Source: Ruegeria intermedia
GTDB lineage: Bacteria; Pseudomonadota; Alphaproteobacteria; Rhodobacterales; Rhodobacteraceae
Length of the DNA: 64,000 nucleotides
Assembly: GCF_900129345.1 (NCBI RefSeq)
Contig: NZ_FQVK01000021.1
Span: 1-64,000, forward strand
Reading direction: 5' to 3'
The translations under genes and the position numbers were made by a program. The notes beneath the pieces are model-generated. The model saw nothing but the letters and a program-made list of their open reading frames with translations, did not search any database and was not told where the DNA came from. Below, piece by piece: positions 52,677 to 61,182 of this stretch (its first letter is position 1; every line of letters starts with the position of its first letter).

Positions 52677-53342
52677 TCAGACCGACGCTGACTGAAGCAG
52701 GACGATCACCGCCGCCGCTGCGGTCAGAACCACCACCGACAACGCAACCATCAGCAGGGCCAGGATGACTGGCCCTGCGCGCCCCGGGATACGGCGCATC
52801 AATTTGGCGGCGAAGCCTCTGCCATGGGCACTCTGGCTTTGCATGACCGAGACGTAGAGCGGCAGGGCGCCGACCAGCGTGGCATAGAGGTAGACGCCCG
52901 AGATGTTCTCGAACAAAGCCGAACGCACCAGCGTCGGCCCGACCACCGTCAGTGCCTGCCAATGGTCGCCCCCGAACGAGCCGAACCAATCGGCGGACAG
53001 GAAATAGATCACGGCGTGCAGCAGGATGAACAGGACGACCCGCGCGGGGAGGTCGATCAGGATCAAGCGCATCGGCACCGGCCCGTCGGCTCGCCCGGCG
53101 TTGCCAGCGGCATAGAGAAAGAAGCTCAGGTAATTGACGGCGAACACCACGGGCAGGCCGTTGGTGATCACCTGCCGCAGAAAGCGGCTGAGCGCCGGCC
53201 CGCCGTTCAGCAGATGCGCGCCGAATCCGGGTGTGCGCAGGATGAAAAGCAACAACAACGGAAACAGGCCGAGGCAGCTGACGATCAGCGTGTTCCTGGA
53301 AAACCGCCAGAACGGCATGTCGATAGAGAAATAACGGTCCAT
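52677..53342 (-). CDS. Integral membrane protein, unknown
   Basis: 221 aa (ATG 53342 with AAGG upstream; GTG 53351 possible). About five hydrophobic segments, Tyr-rich. No family recognised. Stop is 4 bases from the convergent outer-membrane gene. Confidence 0.6.
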   Translation of the reverse strand: MDRYFSIDMPFWRFSRNTLIVSCLGLFPLLLLFILRTPGFGAHLLNGGPALSRFLRQVITNGLPVVFAVNYLSFFLYAAGNAGRADGPVPMRLILIDLPARVVLFILLHAVIYFLSADWFGSFGGDHWQALTVVGPTLVRSALFENISGVYLYATLVGALPLYVSVMQSQSAHGRGFAAKLMRRIPGRAGPVILALLMVALSVVVLTAAAAVIVLLQSASV

Positions 53343-53421
53343 TGCCCTCACCTTGCCAGCAGGTCCATTGCCATGTCGATGCCCAAGGCGATTTTGATGG
53401 GAAATCCTTCATTGGCCTTGA

Positions 53422-53488
53422 ATTGTCAGCCGGCAAGATTCCGCAAGCCTTTGGTTTTTATTATCTTTTCAAATTGTCAGCTGACAAT
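53422..53488. repeat. Candidate parS sites at the repC end
   Basis: ATTGTCAGCTGACAAT (53473-53488) is a perfect 16-bp palindrome fitting the repABC parS layout (three-base arm, four, GC, four, three), overlapping the repC stop. ATTGTCAGCCGGCAAG (53422-53437) is a half match. Likely RepB-binding centromere sites. Confidence 0.5.
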
Positions 53489-54587
53489 CCCGCGCATCCA
53501 CCCGGTTGATCAGCGCTTTGAGCATCGGTTCGCAGGAAAACCGCCCGGCCCGGGCCTTCTGCGCCAGCCTTCTGAGATAGGCCCCAGGACTGCGGATGTC
53601 GCCAAGCCGTTCGAGGATGCACAGAACCGAGGTTGCCGCCGCCTTTGCCCCCATGCTCTGACGCGCGTCGTGGAATACGGGCGCATCGATGCCGATCATG
53701 GGCGAGAGCCTCTCGGCAATGGCGACCAGCTCGCGCCAGTCTCTTACCCTTCCGGGATAGTATTGACGGAACTCGGTGCAGGCCGTCAGGATCTGGCCCA
53801 GGTCCTCGGCATTCGCCGTGCTTCGCGGGATGTCGGCCGTCGCTTTCCCGGCCCTTTCAGAGTCAATATCTTTCTCAGATGAATCCTGTATGTGCCGCTC
53901 ATTCTGGCTGTCGGTGGCGCTCATTTCGACCTGAGGCAAGGCGTTGTCAGCCGGGTTTTCCACAAGGTCAAGCCGGGCCACGGCCTCGTCCAGCCGCGCG
54001 GCGATCTCGGCCAGGTCGCTTTCACCGACCTTGCGGCGCAGGATCAGCCGGGCGGTTTCCAGAAGACCGGCACAGGCCCCCTGCCCCGCTTCGATCAGAA
54101 CCTGCCGCGCGGCGGCGATCCGGTCGCGCAGCACGCGCATCCGCTCGGCCCGCTGATGCGCGGCATGGGCCACGGCAAAGATCTGATCCGCATGGCCATT
54201 GAGCGGTGACAGGTCAAAGCCGAACGCCACCTGCACCCCCTGCCCGACCCGGCGCGCGTAACGCTTGCGGTTGGCGCTGTCCTGCCGGTTGACAAGACCC
54301 AGCTCGACCAGCCGCGCCAGGTGCCGGCGCAGCGTGCTTTCGGGCATGCCGTTCAGCCGCTCGGACAGGGTGCGGTTGGACGGATAGACCACCGCCTGTC
54401 CTGCCCCGGCCGGGATCGCGCGGTCGGGCAGAAAGGTCAGCAGCGCCCTGAGAACGCCCAGCGTGCGGTGCGAAATGTCGAAATCCGGGGCGGCGGCGGT
54501 CAGGGCCGACAGCAGCTCCCACTTGTCCACGGAGGCCGGGACAAACGTCTCCGGCCGCCCAAACTCGGTCTGGGACGCGTGTTTCAT
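53469..54587 (-). CDS. repC: Plasmid replication initiator RepC
   Basis: 372 aa, RepC family (N-terminal winged helix, ...SNRTLSERLNGMPESTLRRHLARLVELGLVNRQDSANRKRYARR). Essential initiator; the origin normally lies inside its gene. Third gene of repABC, behind a 178-bp gap containing the antisense RNA. Shows that the window belongs to a repABC replicon. Confidence 0.92.
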   Translation of the reverse strand: MKHASQTEFGRPETFVPASVDKWELLSALTAAAPDFDISHRTLGVLRALLTFLPDRAIPAGAGQAVVYPSNRTLSERLNGMPESTLRRHLARLVELGLVNRQDSANRKRYARRVGQGVQVAFGFDLSPLNGHADQIFAVAHAAHQRAERMRVLRDRIAAARQVLIEAGQGACAGLLETARLILRRKVGESDLAEIAARLDEAVARLDLVENPADNALPQVEMSATDSQNERHIQDSSEKDIDSERAGKATADIPRSTANAEDLGQILTACTEFRQYYPGRVRDWRELVAIAERLSPMIGIDAPVFHDARQSMGAKAAATSVLCILERLGDIRSPGAYLRRLAQKARAGRFSCEPMLKALINRVDARDCQLTI

Positions 54588-54639
54588 GGCATTTTTTCAC
54601 GAAAGACAACAAAATCCCCGCCCTGCGCGCGGCGCAGAG

Positions 54640-54669
54640 TTGACAGGACCGAATCGGAGGGGCTATTTC
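54640..54669 (+). promoter_or_regulatory. Promoter of the repABC antisense RNA
   Basis: TTGACA (54640-54645), 18-bp spacer, TATTTC (54664-54669), on the strand opposite repABC. Just upstream of a terminator hairpin, giving a transcript of about 50 bases. Confidence 0.65.
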
Positions 54670-54674
54670 AAAGA

Positions 54675-54726
54675 TGCTAAGTTTGAAAAGGGCCTTCCGG
54701 GATGCATGTCCTGGGGGGCTTTTTTA
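54675..54726 (+). ncRNA. repABC counter-transcribed RNA (inc-alpha type)
   Basis: Between repB and repC on the opposite strand: promoter above, and a hairpin GCCTTCCGGGA/TCCTGGGGGGC (54692-54719, with G-U pairs) followed by T6. Such ctRNAs repress repC and determine incompatibility. Ends are estimated. Confidence 0.7.
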
Positions 54727-54765
54727 TCTCCTGCTCGTGCCTCCTGTTTCTTGTTTCACCTGTCG

Positions 54766-55740
54766 TCAGTCTTCCGACCGTTCGTTTTTCCAGCGGTCGT
54801 GAAGTTCGGCCAGCAGCGCCTCGGCATGGGTTTCGAACCAGCGGTCGAAGCCTTCGGCATTGCGGGCGGGAATGTTGAGCGTCACGCCCCGGGCGGTCTG
54901 GCGGATGTCGGCCAGCGCCTTGCCGTCGCCATTGCGCAGGGTGCGCGGCTTGGCCGGCTGTGGCTTCTTGCCGGGCTCGGGCGTGGCGGTGACATGCTTC
55001 AGCACCGCCTCGAACCGGGCGTTTGACTCCAGCGTCAGAAAGTCTGGGCGGTTCATGAAGGTGTTGGCGCGGCTCAGCGCGGCCTTGTCCTTCAGCGCCT
55101 CGGCCAGGGCCAGCCAGCGGTCGCGGCCGATATCCGGGGCCGAACCGATCTGGCGCAGGAAGGGCAGGGGGAAGGCCTTGCCCACCTTCAGAAGGCGCGA
55201 CAGCATCGGCATGTCGATGGACAGCGCCGCGGCGATTGTCGGCCGGTCATAGCCGGCCTCGTCCAGCTGGGCGGCGAAACTGGCCTTTTCGATGAAGGAC
55301 AGATCCTGCCGCGAGGTGTTTTCCTGCCCCTGCGCCATCACCAGCGCGTGGTCGTCCAGCTGGCGCACCATCGCCTTGACCGGCAGGCCCAGTTCCTTCA
55401 GCGCCATCAGGCGGCGGCGGCCATAGACGATCTCGTACCGGCCGGGTTTCTCGGGATGCGGGCGCAGCAGCACCGGAACCTGCTGGCCGTAGCTGCGCAG
55501 GCTTTCCACGAGCTGTCGTTGCGCGTCGCTGTCCAGCCCCAGCCGGTCTTCGAACCCGGCATCGTCGACCAGGGCGCAGTCGATCTCCTGCACCGCGTTT
55601 TCCTGCAGCTTGGACAGCGAGGATTGCAGCGCACCGACGGCCCCGCGCGGCATCATCCGTGGTTTCGCGCCGGGCGTCTTGGCCTCGGGCTTGGTGATTT
55701 CGGTCGTCAGAATGCCTTTGCGTGCCATCAGCGCCCCCAT
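54766..55740 (-). CDS. repB: Plasmid partition protein RepB (ParB-like)
   Basis: 324 aa. ParB fold: YEIVYGRRRLMALKELGL, QGQENTSRQDLSFIEKA, HTH after it (TIAAALSIDMPMLSRLLKV). Start 55740 (or 55728, TGATG with repA). Binds parS. Confidence 0.9.
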   Translation of the reverse strand: MGALMARKGILTTEITKPEAKTPGAKPRMMPRGAVGALQSSLSKLQENAVQEIDCALVDDAGFEDRLGLDSDAQRQLVESLRSYGQQVPVLLRPHPEKPGRYEIVYGRRRLMALKELGLPVKAMVRQLDDHALVMAQGQENTSRQDLSFIEKASFAAQLDEAGYDRPTIAAALSIDMPMLSRLLKVGKAFPLPFLRQIGSAPDIGRDRWLALAEALKDKAALSRANTFMNRPDFLTLESNARFEAVLKHVTATPEPGKKPQPAKPRTLRNGDGKALADIRQTARGVTLNIPARNAEGFDRWFETHAEALLAELHDRWKNERSED

Positions 55741-56903
55741 GCCTGTTGCAGCAGCGACTCGATCTCGTCATTCACAAGATTCAGTGAATCCACCGCGCGG
55801 TCATAGGTGTTGCGGTGGAATTGCGTGCGTTCGACCTCGTAGATGGTCTGTTGCGTCAGCCCGGCATCCGAGATCGCGGTCGATTTCAGCATCGGCGCCA
55901 CCATGACCTCGTTCCCGAACAGCTGGCGCAGAAAGGCCACCACCTGCTGTTGCGGCCCGTCGCTGGGTTCATAGCGGTTGATGAGAAAGCGCAGAAAGTC
56001 GAACTCCATCGAGGCGCCGGCATTGGCCACCACGTCGAGCAGTTCGGCGCTCATCTGCAGGAATTGCGACATCGAGGCGACGTCGAGCATGTTCGGAACC
56101 ACCGTGATCAGCACGCCGGTCGAGGCGCACAGCGCCGACATGGTCAGATAACCGAGTTGCGGTGGGCAATCGAAGATGATCACGTCGTAATCGGCCTCGA
56201 CCTCCTGCAGCGCCATCGCCATGCGGGCGAAAAAGGCGGGCTGGACGTTGTGGATCAGGGCCTGCGGGGTTTCGTGTTCGAATTCCTGCAGGATCAGGCC
56301 GGCGGGGGCCAGGTCGATGCCGGTGAAATAGGTTTTCTGGATGATCTGGGAAAGGGGCAGGGGGTCTTCGTAGCGGATCGCGTCATAGATCGTGCCCGAT
56401 TCCAGGAAATCATATTCGGGCCGATAGCCGAACAGGGTGGTCAGCGAGGCCTGCGGGTCGATATCGACCGCCAGCACGCGATAGCCCTTGAGCGCCAGCC
56501 GCTGCGCGGTGTGAATGGCGCTGGTGGTCTTGCCCGAACCGCCCTTGAAGTTGAGAAACGACAGGGCCTGCACCTTGTCGCCGGGACGGCGGCCTTTCAG
56601 ATAGGCGCCGGGCGACTTGGCGGTAGATTCCAGTTCCTTGCGGATGGCCAGAAGATCCTCGGCCGAATAGTGCCGCCGCCCGCCGGGCGTGGTATGCACG
56701 TCGGGAATGCGGTTGTCGAAATGCAGCTTGCGCAGGAAGCTGGTGGAAATGCCCAGCAGCTCGGCGGCTTCTCCGGCGCTGAACCGGCGCAGTTCCTTGC
56801 GGGCGTCCGGCGCAAAGACCTTGAGCATGTGGCTTTGCAGCGCAACGCTCAGGTTTTCGGCGTTCTCTCGGATACGCTCGTTGATGTGGATCGAATTTGC
56901 CAC
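55728..56903 (-). CDS. repA: Plasmid partition ATPase RepA (ParA-like)
   Basis: 391 aa from GTG 56903 (AGGG upstream; ATG 56915 possible). N-terminal HTH part (FSAGEAAELLGIS), then ParA ATPase with deviant Walker A LNFKGGSGKTTSAIHT, DIDPQASLT and FDCPPQLGYLT. First gene of repABC. Confidence 0.92.
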   Translation of the reverse strand: MANSIHINERIRENAENLSVALQSHMLKVFAPDARKELRRFSAGEAAELLGISTSFLRKLHFDNRIPDVHTTPGGRRHYSAEDLLAIRKELESTAKSPGAYLKGRRPGDKVQALSFLNFKGGSGKTTSAIHTAQRLALKGYRVLAVDIDPQASLTTLFGYRPEYDFLESGTIYDAIRYEDPLPLSQIIQKTYFTGIDLAPAGLILQEFEHETPQALIHNVQPAFFARMAMALQEVEADYDVIIFDCPPQLGYLTMSALCASTGVLITVVPNMLDVASMSQFLQMSAELLDVVANAGASMEFDFLRFLINRYEPSDGPQQQVVAFLRQLFGNEVMVAPMLKSTAISDAGLTQQTIYEVERTQFHRNTYDRAVDSLNLVNDEIESLLQQAWGR

Positions 56904-56920
56904 TGCCGCCCTCATTCAGT

Positions 56921-56952
56921 AACGCTGTTTTTCGCCAACGCTGTTTTTACCG
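56921..56952. repeat. 16-bp tandem repeat upstream of repA
   Basis: AACGCTGTTTTT occurs at 56921 and again 16 bp on at 56937, each with inner dyad AAC-GCT-GTT. Immediately upstream of repA, so probably a RepA operator. Confidence 0.6.
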
Positions 56953-57242
56953 TTTTTTTAAGCAAGGCGAGGGGGGCTTGGCAACAAATTCTTGAAAAAC
57001 CGGAGAGTCTTTCTTGTTTTCCACATCTTGTATCACGTGGGCGCAGCATCACAAGATAACGCTTAAGGCATTGAAATTTAAGACAAATTTTTGACCCCTG
57101 CGAGGGCAGGGGCTCCGGCTGCGGCTGGTTGAGCCGTCCGGCCGGGTTTTGCCGGCCCTGGCCGATTTCGAATCGCCCGGGGCGGTTGCGGGGCGACTCG
57201 CGGCGGGCAAAGTGCCGTGGCGCCGGAGATTTTCGGGATCCG

Positions 57243-57314
57243 CAGGTTTGACTTGCAGCGGCGCAGCAGATTAGACTTGCATCAATACAGCGGAATTTAC
57301 TTGTAAAGCCACAA
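57243..57314. repeat. Three 24-bp tandem repeats before fic
   Basis: Units at 57243, 57267 and 57291 with core GACTTGCA, GACTTGCA and TACTTGTA; ends CAG...CAG. Spacing is exactly 24 bp. Candidate iteron/operator array; also contains TTGACT which may serve as a -35. Confidence 0.65.
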
Positions 57315-57337
57315 CACGAAAGACGTGAGGTCCTCCG

Positions 57338-58861
57338 ATCGCTACCCCGCAGGAAAAGCTGGCAACATCGCTCGAGGCGCTGCAAAAGCTGCAATCGGGT
57401 GGCCGCAGGGTGTTCCGGTCGGGCGAACTCGGCCGCACCCATCGCGAGCGGCTGCGCGACAACGGCTTTCTGACCGAGGTCATCAAGGGGTGGTGGATGT
57501 CCACCAGCCCGCAGACGGAACCGGGTGACACGACGCCGTGGTATTCCTCGTTCTGGGCCTTCTGCGCCGAATATTGCGAGGCGCGGTTCGGGGCAGAGTG
57601 GTATTTGTCCCCGGAACAGTCCCTGATGCTGCATGCCGAGGCGACGCAGGTGCCCGCGCAGGTGGTGGTCTGCTCGCCCAGGGCCAGCAACAACCGGACC
57701 GAGCTTTTGTTCGGCACTTCGATCTATGACCTGAAACAGAAAGAGATGCCTCCGCCCGCCGATCTGGCGCTGCGCGAGGGGCTGCGCCTCTACACGGTCG
57801 AGGCGGCGTTGATAAAGGTGCCCGAGGCCTTCTTTCACCGCCATCCGGTCGAGGTGCAGGTGGCGCTGGCCTCGCTGGGGCCGTCCTCGCCGCTGCTGTC
57901 GCGGCTGCTCGAAGGCGGGCACACGGTCGTCGCGGGCCGGATCGCGGGCGCTTTGCGGCGCATCGGCCGGCCCGATCAGGCCGACCGGATCGTCAGGACG
58001 ATGACCGCGGCCGGGTATGACCTGCGCGAAAGCGACCCGTTCTCGGAAGACGCCAACGTGGTGTCCGCCGCCAGACCGCGGGCCCCGATCGCCGGGCGGC
58101 TCGAGGCCCTGTGGCAGGCGCACAGGCAGGTGGTTCTGGCGCAAATCCCGCCGCCGCCCGGCCTGCCGGCCGACACCGCGGCCTATCTGCGGGACGTGGG
58201 GGACAGCTATGAACAGGACGCCTATCACTCGCTGTCGATCGAGGGCTACAGCGTCACGCCCGAACTGGTCGAGCGGGTCCGCCATGGCCGGTGGGATCCG
58301 GAAGCCGTTGACCGGGACCGCCGCGACCGGGATGCTCTTGCGGCGCGGGGGTATTTCCAGGCCTTCGAGCGGGTCCGCGAGGATATCGGTGCGATTCTCG
58401 ACGGCGCGCATCCGGGGCAGCGCGTGCGCGAGAGGGCAGGGGAGTGGTATCTGCAACTCTTCGCCCCCTCGGTGGCGGCGGGCCTGCTGAAGCCGCAGGA
58501 TCTGGCGGGCTACCGCGATCAGCCGGTCTATATCCGCGCCTCGCGCCACGTTCCGCCGCGAGCCGAGGTGCTGCCGGATGCGATGGAGGCGCTGTTCGGC
58601 CTGCTCGAACAGGAGGAGGAGCCTGCCGTTCGCGCGGTGCTGGGCCACTGGATGCTGGGCTATGTGCATCCCTATCCGGACGGCAACGGCCGCATGGCCC
58701 GGTTCCTGATGAATGTCATGCTGGCCTCGGGCGGCTATCGCTGGACGGTGATCCGGGTGCAGGACCGGGCCGGCTACTTGGCCGCGCTGGAAACTGCCAG
58801 CGTAGAGGGGGACATCGCCCCCTTCGCCGGTTTCATCGCCGCCCGGCTGGGCGGACGGTAG
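57338..58861 (+). CDS. Fic-domain protein (class II-like), possible ATC start
   Basis: 507 codons if read from ATC 57338. Fic motif HPYPDGNGRMARFLMN (H444) and inhibitory motif S298-LSI-E302-G303 before it, as in autoinhibited AMP-transferases. Coding similarity continues upstream of GTG 57410 (ATPQEKLATSLEALQKLQSG) until the in-frame stop at 57326, leaving no ATG/GTG/TTG near; GAGG sits 7 bases before ATC. Might use ATC, CTG 57356, or the internal GTG 57410. Fic proteins modify targets by AMP transfer; often in toxin-antitoxin context, but no separate antitoxin gene is visible. Confidence 0.75.
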   Translation: MATPQEKLATSLEALQKLQSGGRRVFRSGELGRTHRERLRDNGFLTEVIKGWWMSTSPQTEPGDTTPWYSSFWAFCAEYCEARFGAEWYLSPEQSLMLHAEATQVPAQVVVCSPRASNNRTELLFGTSIYDLKQKEMPPPADLALREGLRLYTVEAALIKVPEAFFHRHPVEVQVALASLGPSSPLLSRLLEGGHTVVAGRIAGALRRIGRPDQADRIVRTMTAAGYDLRESDPFSEDANVVSAARPRAPIAGRLEALWQAHRQVVLAQIPPPPGLPADTAAYLRDVGDSYEQDAYHSLSIEGYSVTPELVERVRHGRWDPEAVDRDRRDRDALAARGYFQAFERVREDIGAILDGAHPGQRVRERAGEWYLQLFAPSVAAGLLKPQDLAGYRDQPVYIRASRHVPPRAEVLPDAMEALFGLLEQEEEPAVRAVLGHWMLGYVHPYPDGNGRMARFLMNVMLASGGYRWTVIRVQDRAGYLAALETASVEGDIAPFAGFIAARLGGR

Positions 58862-58949
58862 CGGCGCGCACCCCGCAACGAAATTGTGAGTGGACTTGCC
58901 GCGCTTGGTTTGGAATTGTCAGGAGCCAATGAGAGAGGAAGGGCAAGCC

Positions 58950-59606
58950 ATGCTGACCAGACGACATTTCATTGCAGGCTCGCTTGCGTTGTTCTCGCCG
59001 CCGATCAGCGGGACGGCGATGGCATCGACCGCATCGCAATGGGCGGCGTGGGACGCGCAGGTGACGCCTGCGAACTACGACCCGGCCACCTCGAACCCCT
59101 GGGGGCTGAACCCGCGGTTTCTGCCTCAGCGTGTCGAAACCCGCCGGCCATTGGTGCCGGGGGACATCCATGTGGATGCGGTGGCGCGCTATCTGTATTT
59201 CATCGAGGACGACTGGACGGCGATGCGTTATGGCGTGGCGATCGCACGGGGCAATCTTTACGAAGCCGGCGTCTATACCATCAGGCGCAAGGCGAAATGG
59301 CCGCGCTGGACGCCCACGGCGGACATGATCCGGCGCGACCCCGACGAGTATGCCCAATTCGCCGATGGGGTGCCTGGCGGACCGACCAACCCGCTGGGCG
59401 CGCGGGCCCTCTACCTGTACGAAGGCGATCGCGACACCTATCTGCGTATTCACGGCACACCTTACCCGCGCTCGATCGGCGGCCGGGCCAGTTCCGGCTG
59501 CGTACGGATGGTGATGGCGCATATCATCGGGTTGTACGAAAGGGTTTCGCCTGGCGCGACGGCGCATCTCTACCCGGCCGAGCGTTACGTGACCGCGACG
59601 GGGTGA
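58950..59606 (+). CDS. L,D-transpeptidase (YkuD family)
   Basis: 218 aa. Tat-like leader MLTRRHFIAGSLAL, catalytic HGTPYPRSIGGRASSGCVRM (HG...SxGCxR). Cross-links peptidoglycan 3-3 in the periplasm. ATG 58950 after GAGGAAGGG. One of two YkuD genes here. Confidence 0.85.
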   Translation: MLTRRHFIAGSLALFSPPISGTAMASTASQWAAWDAQVTPANYDPATSNPWGLNPRFLPQRVETRRPLVPGDIHVDAVARYLYFIEDDWTAMRYGVAIARGNLYEAGVYTIRRKAKWPRWTPTADMIRRDPDEYAQFADGVPGGPTNPLGARALYLYEGDRDTYLRIHGTPYPRSIGGRASSGCVRMVMAHIIGLYERVSPGATAHLYPAERYVTATG

Positions 59607-59616
59607 GGCGCGGGCC

Positions 59617-59892
59617 TCACTGAACGCGCGTGCAGATCGGGCGACCCTCGGTGGTGCGCAGGGGCAGATAGGTGATTTCGACCGGGCCAACATGCCGGTA
59701 CCAGTAACACCCGTCCTCGGGCATGAGGCGCACCGCACTCAGATCCTGCGAGGGGGCGGCCATTGCCACAACGCTGTCGGGCAGTGTTGTCAAAGTGCCG
59801 GGCTCGTCATCGCCCGAAACCGCGCCAGTGGTCGCGCAGCCCGCGACGACTGCGAGAAGAGAAAGGGTTGGGAACAGTCGTGTGGTTGTCAT
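59617..59892 (-). CDS. Small lipoprotein
   Basis: 91 aa, lipobox VVAGC at residue 19, soluble tail with two Cys (DGCYWYRHVGPVEITYLPL, RPICTRV). Start ATG 59892; the frame runs further upstream but without coding features. Unknown function; convergent to the first YkuD gene and divergent from the second. Confidence 0.65.
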   Translation of the reverse strand: MTTTRLFPTLSLLAVVAGCATTGAVSGDDEPGTLTTLPDSVVAMAAPSQDLSAVRLMPEDGCYWYRHVGPVEITYLPLRTTEGRPICTRVQ

Positions 59893-60013
59893 CAGGTGCG
59901 ATCCGCTTTCATTCAACTGCGTGCCTATGACCACCTTGCCATCCAGCGGGGCCACCTGCAATTCGGTTGGGGCCGCGAGGCGGAAAGTCACACCCTTGTG
60001 AGCCGAAAATCTG

Positions 60014-60044
60014 TTGACCTTCCAGCGCGGGAAGCGGGCATCTG
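60014..60044 (+). promoter_or_regulatory. CueR-type promoter E
   Basis: TTGACC (60014-60019), 19-bp spacer with CTTCC-AGCGC-GGGAAG, CATCTG (-10, weak). Reads into the second L,D-transpeptidase gene, 47 bp downstream. Confidence 0.65.
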
Positions 60045-60090
60045 GGGACTTTGAACCGGTAGTGGCCATAAATGACCCCGGGAGGCAGGC

Positions 60091-60672
60091 ATGGGACAAG
60101 ACAAAGCTGGGCAGAAAACTTCACGTCGCGCGGTAATCGCGGGGACGGCGGCACTGGCGTTGTTTCCGGCGCCCGCCGTCTGGGCACAATCCGATGCGGC
60201 GGCGGTCGCGCGCCGCAACATCTCGGCGTTCCGCGCCGTGCGCTGGCAGGACCACTTCGATTCGCTGAAAAACGGCGTCATCCTGTCGGACACGCAGTCC
60301 AAGGTGCTGCAATACTGGTCCGAGGATGAACGCGTCTACCGGATGTATCCGACCAGTGTCCCGCTCTCGGAAGACCTGACGAAGTTGGGCTATACCAGAG
60401 TCATCCGCAAGGTCGATGGGCCGTCCTGGCGGCCGACGCCCGCGATGAAGAAGCGCAATCCGGCATGGCCCGATTATGTCGGGCCGGGGCCCGAGAACCC
60501 GCTGGGCACCCACGCGCTGTATCTCAGCTGGCAATATTACCGCATCCACGGAACCAATGACACGCGCAAGATCGGGCGGAGGTCGTCCAACGGCTGTATC
60601 GGGCTCTACAACGAGCAGATCGCCGAATTGTTCGCGTTGGCCAAGGTCGGCACGCAGGTCAAGCTGATCTGA
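60091..60672 (+). CDS. L,D-transpeptidase (YkuD family)
   Basis: 193 aa. Tat-like TSRRAVIAGTAALALF, signal peptide to VWA-QSD, catalytic HGTNDTRKIGRRSSNGCIGL. Arg after the Cys box is replaced by Gly (GCIGL). Under a copper-type promoter. Copper(II) is known to inhibit the Cys enzyme, so induction could replace lost activity; inference. Confidence 0.85.
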   Translation: MGQDKAGQKTSRRAVIAGTAALALFPAPAVWAQSDAAAVARRNISAFRAVRWQDHFDSLKNGVILSDTQSKVLQYWSEDERVYRMYPTSVPLSEDLTKLGYTRVIRKVDGPSWRPTPAMKKRNPAWPDYVGPGPENPLGTHALYLSWQYYRIHGTNDTRKIGRRSSNGCIGLYNEQIAELFALAKVGTQVKLI

Positions 60673-60729
60673 CTTTCTGCGCGTTTCGTGATTAACTCTA
60701 ACCTACCAAAAACAGACTGAACGACTGGA

Positions 60730-61179
60730 ATGAACAAGCTCATACTTCTGATCGGCGGCGTGCTCGTGGCGGGTGGCGTCGCTTTCGTCTACAACCTCAA
60801 CCAGCAGCCCGCAGGGCATTCGATGGCGGTGCCGGACACCTCGTCGCTGTCGCCGGGGGATCCGATCGCCGAGGTGCGCGTGCCGGCCGAGTTCAGCCCT
60901 CTGGCCATGATGGGCAAGACGGCCTTCGACGCCAAATGCGCCGCCTGCCATGGCGCCAACGCGACGGGGCTGGAAGGCTCGGCGCCGCCGCTGGTGCACA
61001 AGATCTATGAGCCCAGCCACCATTCCGACGAGGCGTTTTACCTGGCAGCGCAGAACGGCGTGCGGGCGCACCACTGGCGCTTCGGCAACATGCCGCCGGT
61101 CGACGGCTTGACCCGTGGCGACGTCAAGGGCATCGTGGCCTATGTCAGGGAATTGCAGCGCGAGAACGGGATCAACTGA
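60730..61179 (+). CDS. Membrane-anchored cytochrome c
   Basis: 149 aa. N-terminal anchor helix, one heme site KCAACHGANATG, distal Met likely in NMPPVDGL. Small c-type cytochrome, probable electron carrier in the cytochrome/oxidase set that follows. Confidence 0.82.
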   Translation: MNKLILLIGGVLVAGGVAFVYNLNQQPAGHSMAVPDTSSLSPGDPIAEVRVPAEFSPLAMMGKTAFDAKCAACHGANATGLEGSAPPLVHKIYEPSHHSDEAFYLAAQNGVRAHHWRFGNMPPVDGLTRGDVKGIVAYVRELQRENGIN

Positions 61180-61182
61180 ACC

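Larger units (their letters stand above)
56904..57337. other. 434-bp divergent region between repA and fic
   Basis: No gene. It holds a 16-bp tandem repeat right before repA, an inverted repeat ATCTTGT...ACAAGAT (57025-57057), and three 24-bp repeats before fic. Mostly regulatory/partition DNA. Confidence 0.6.
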
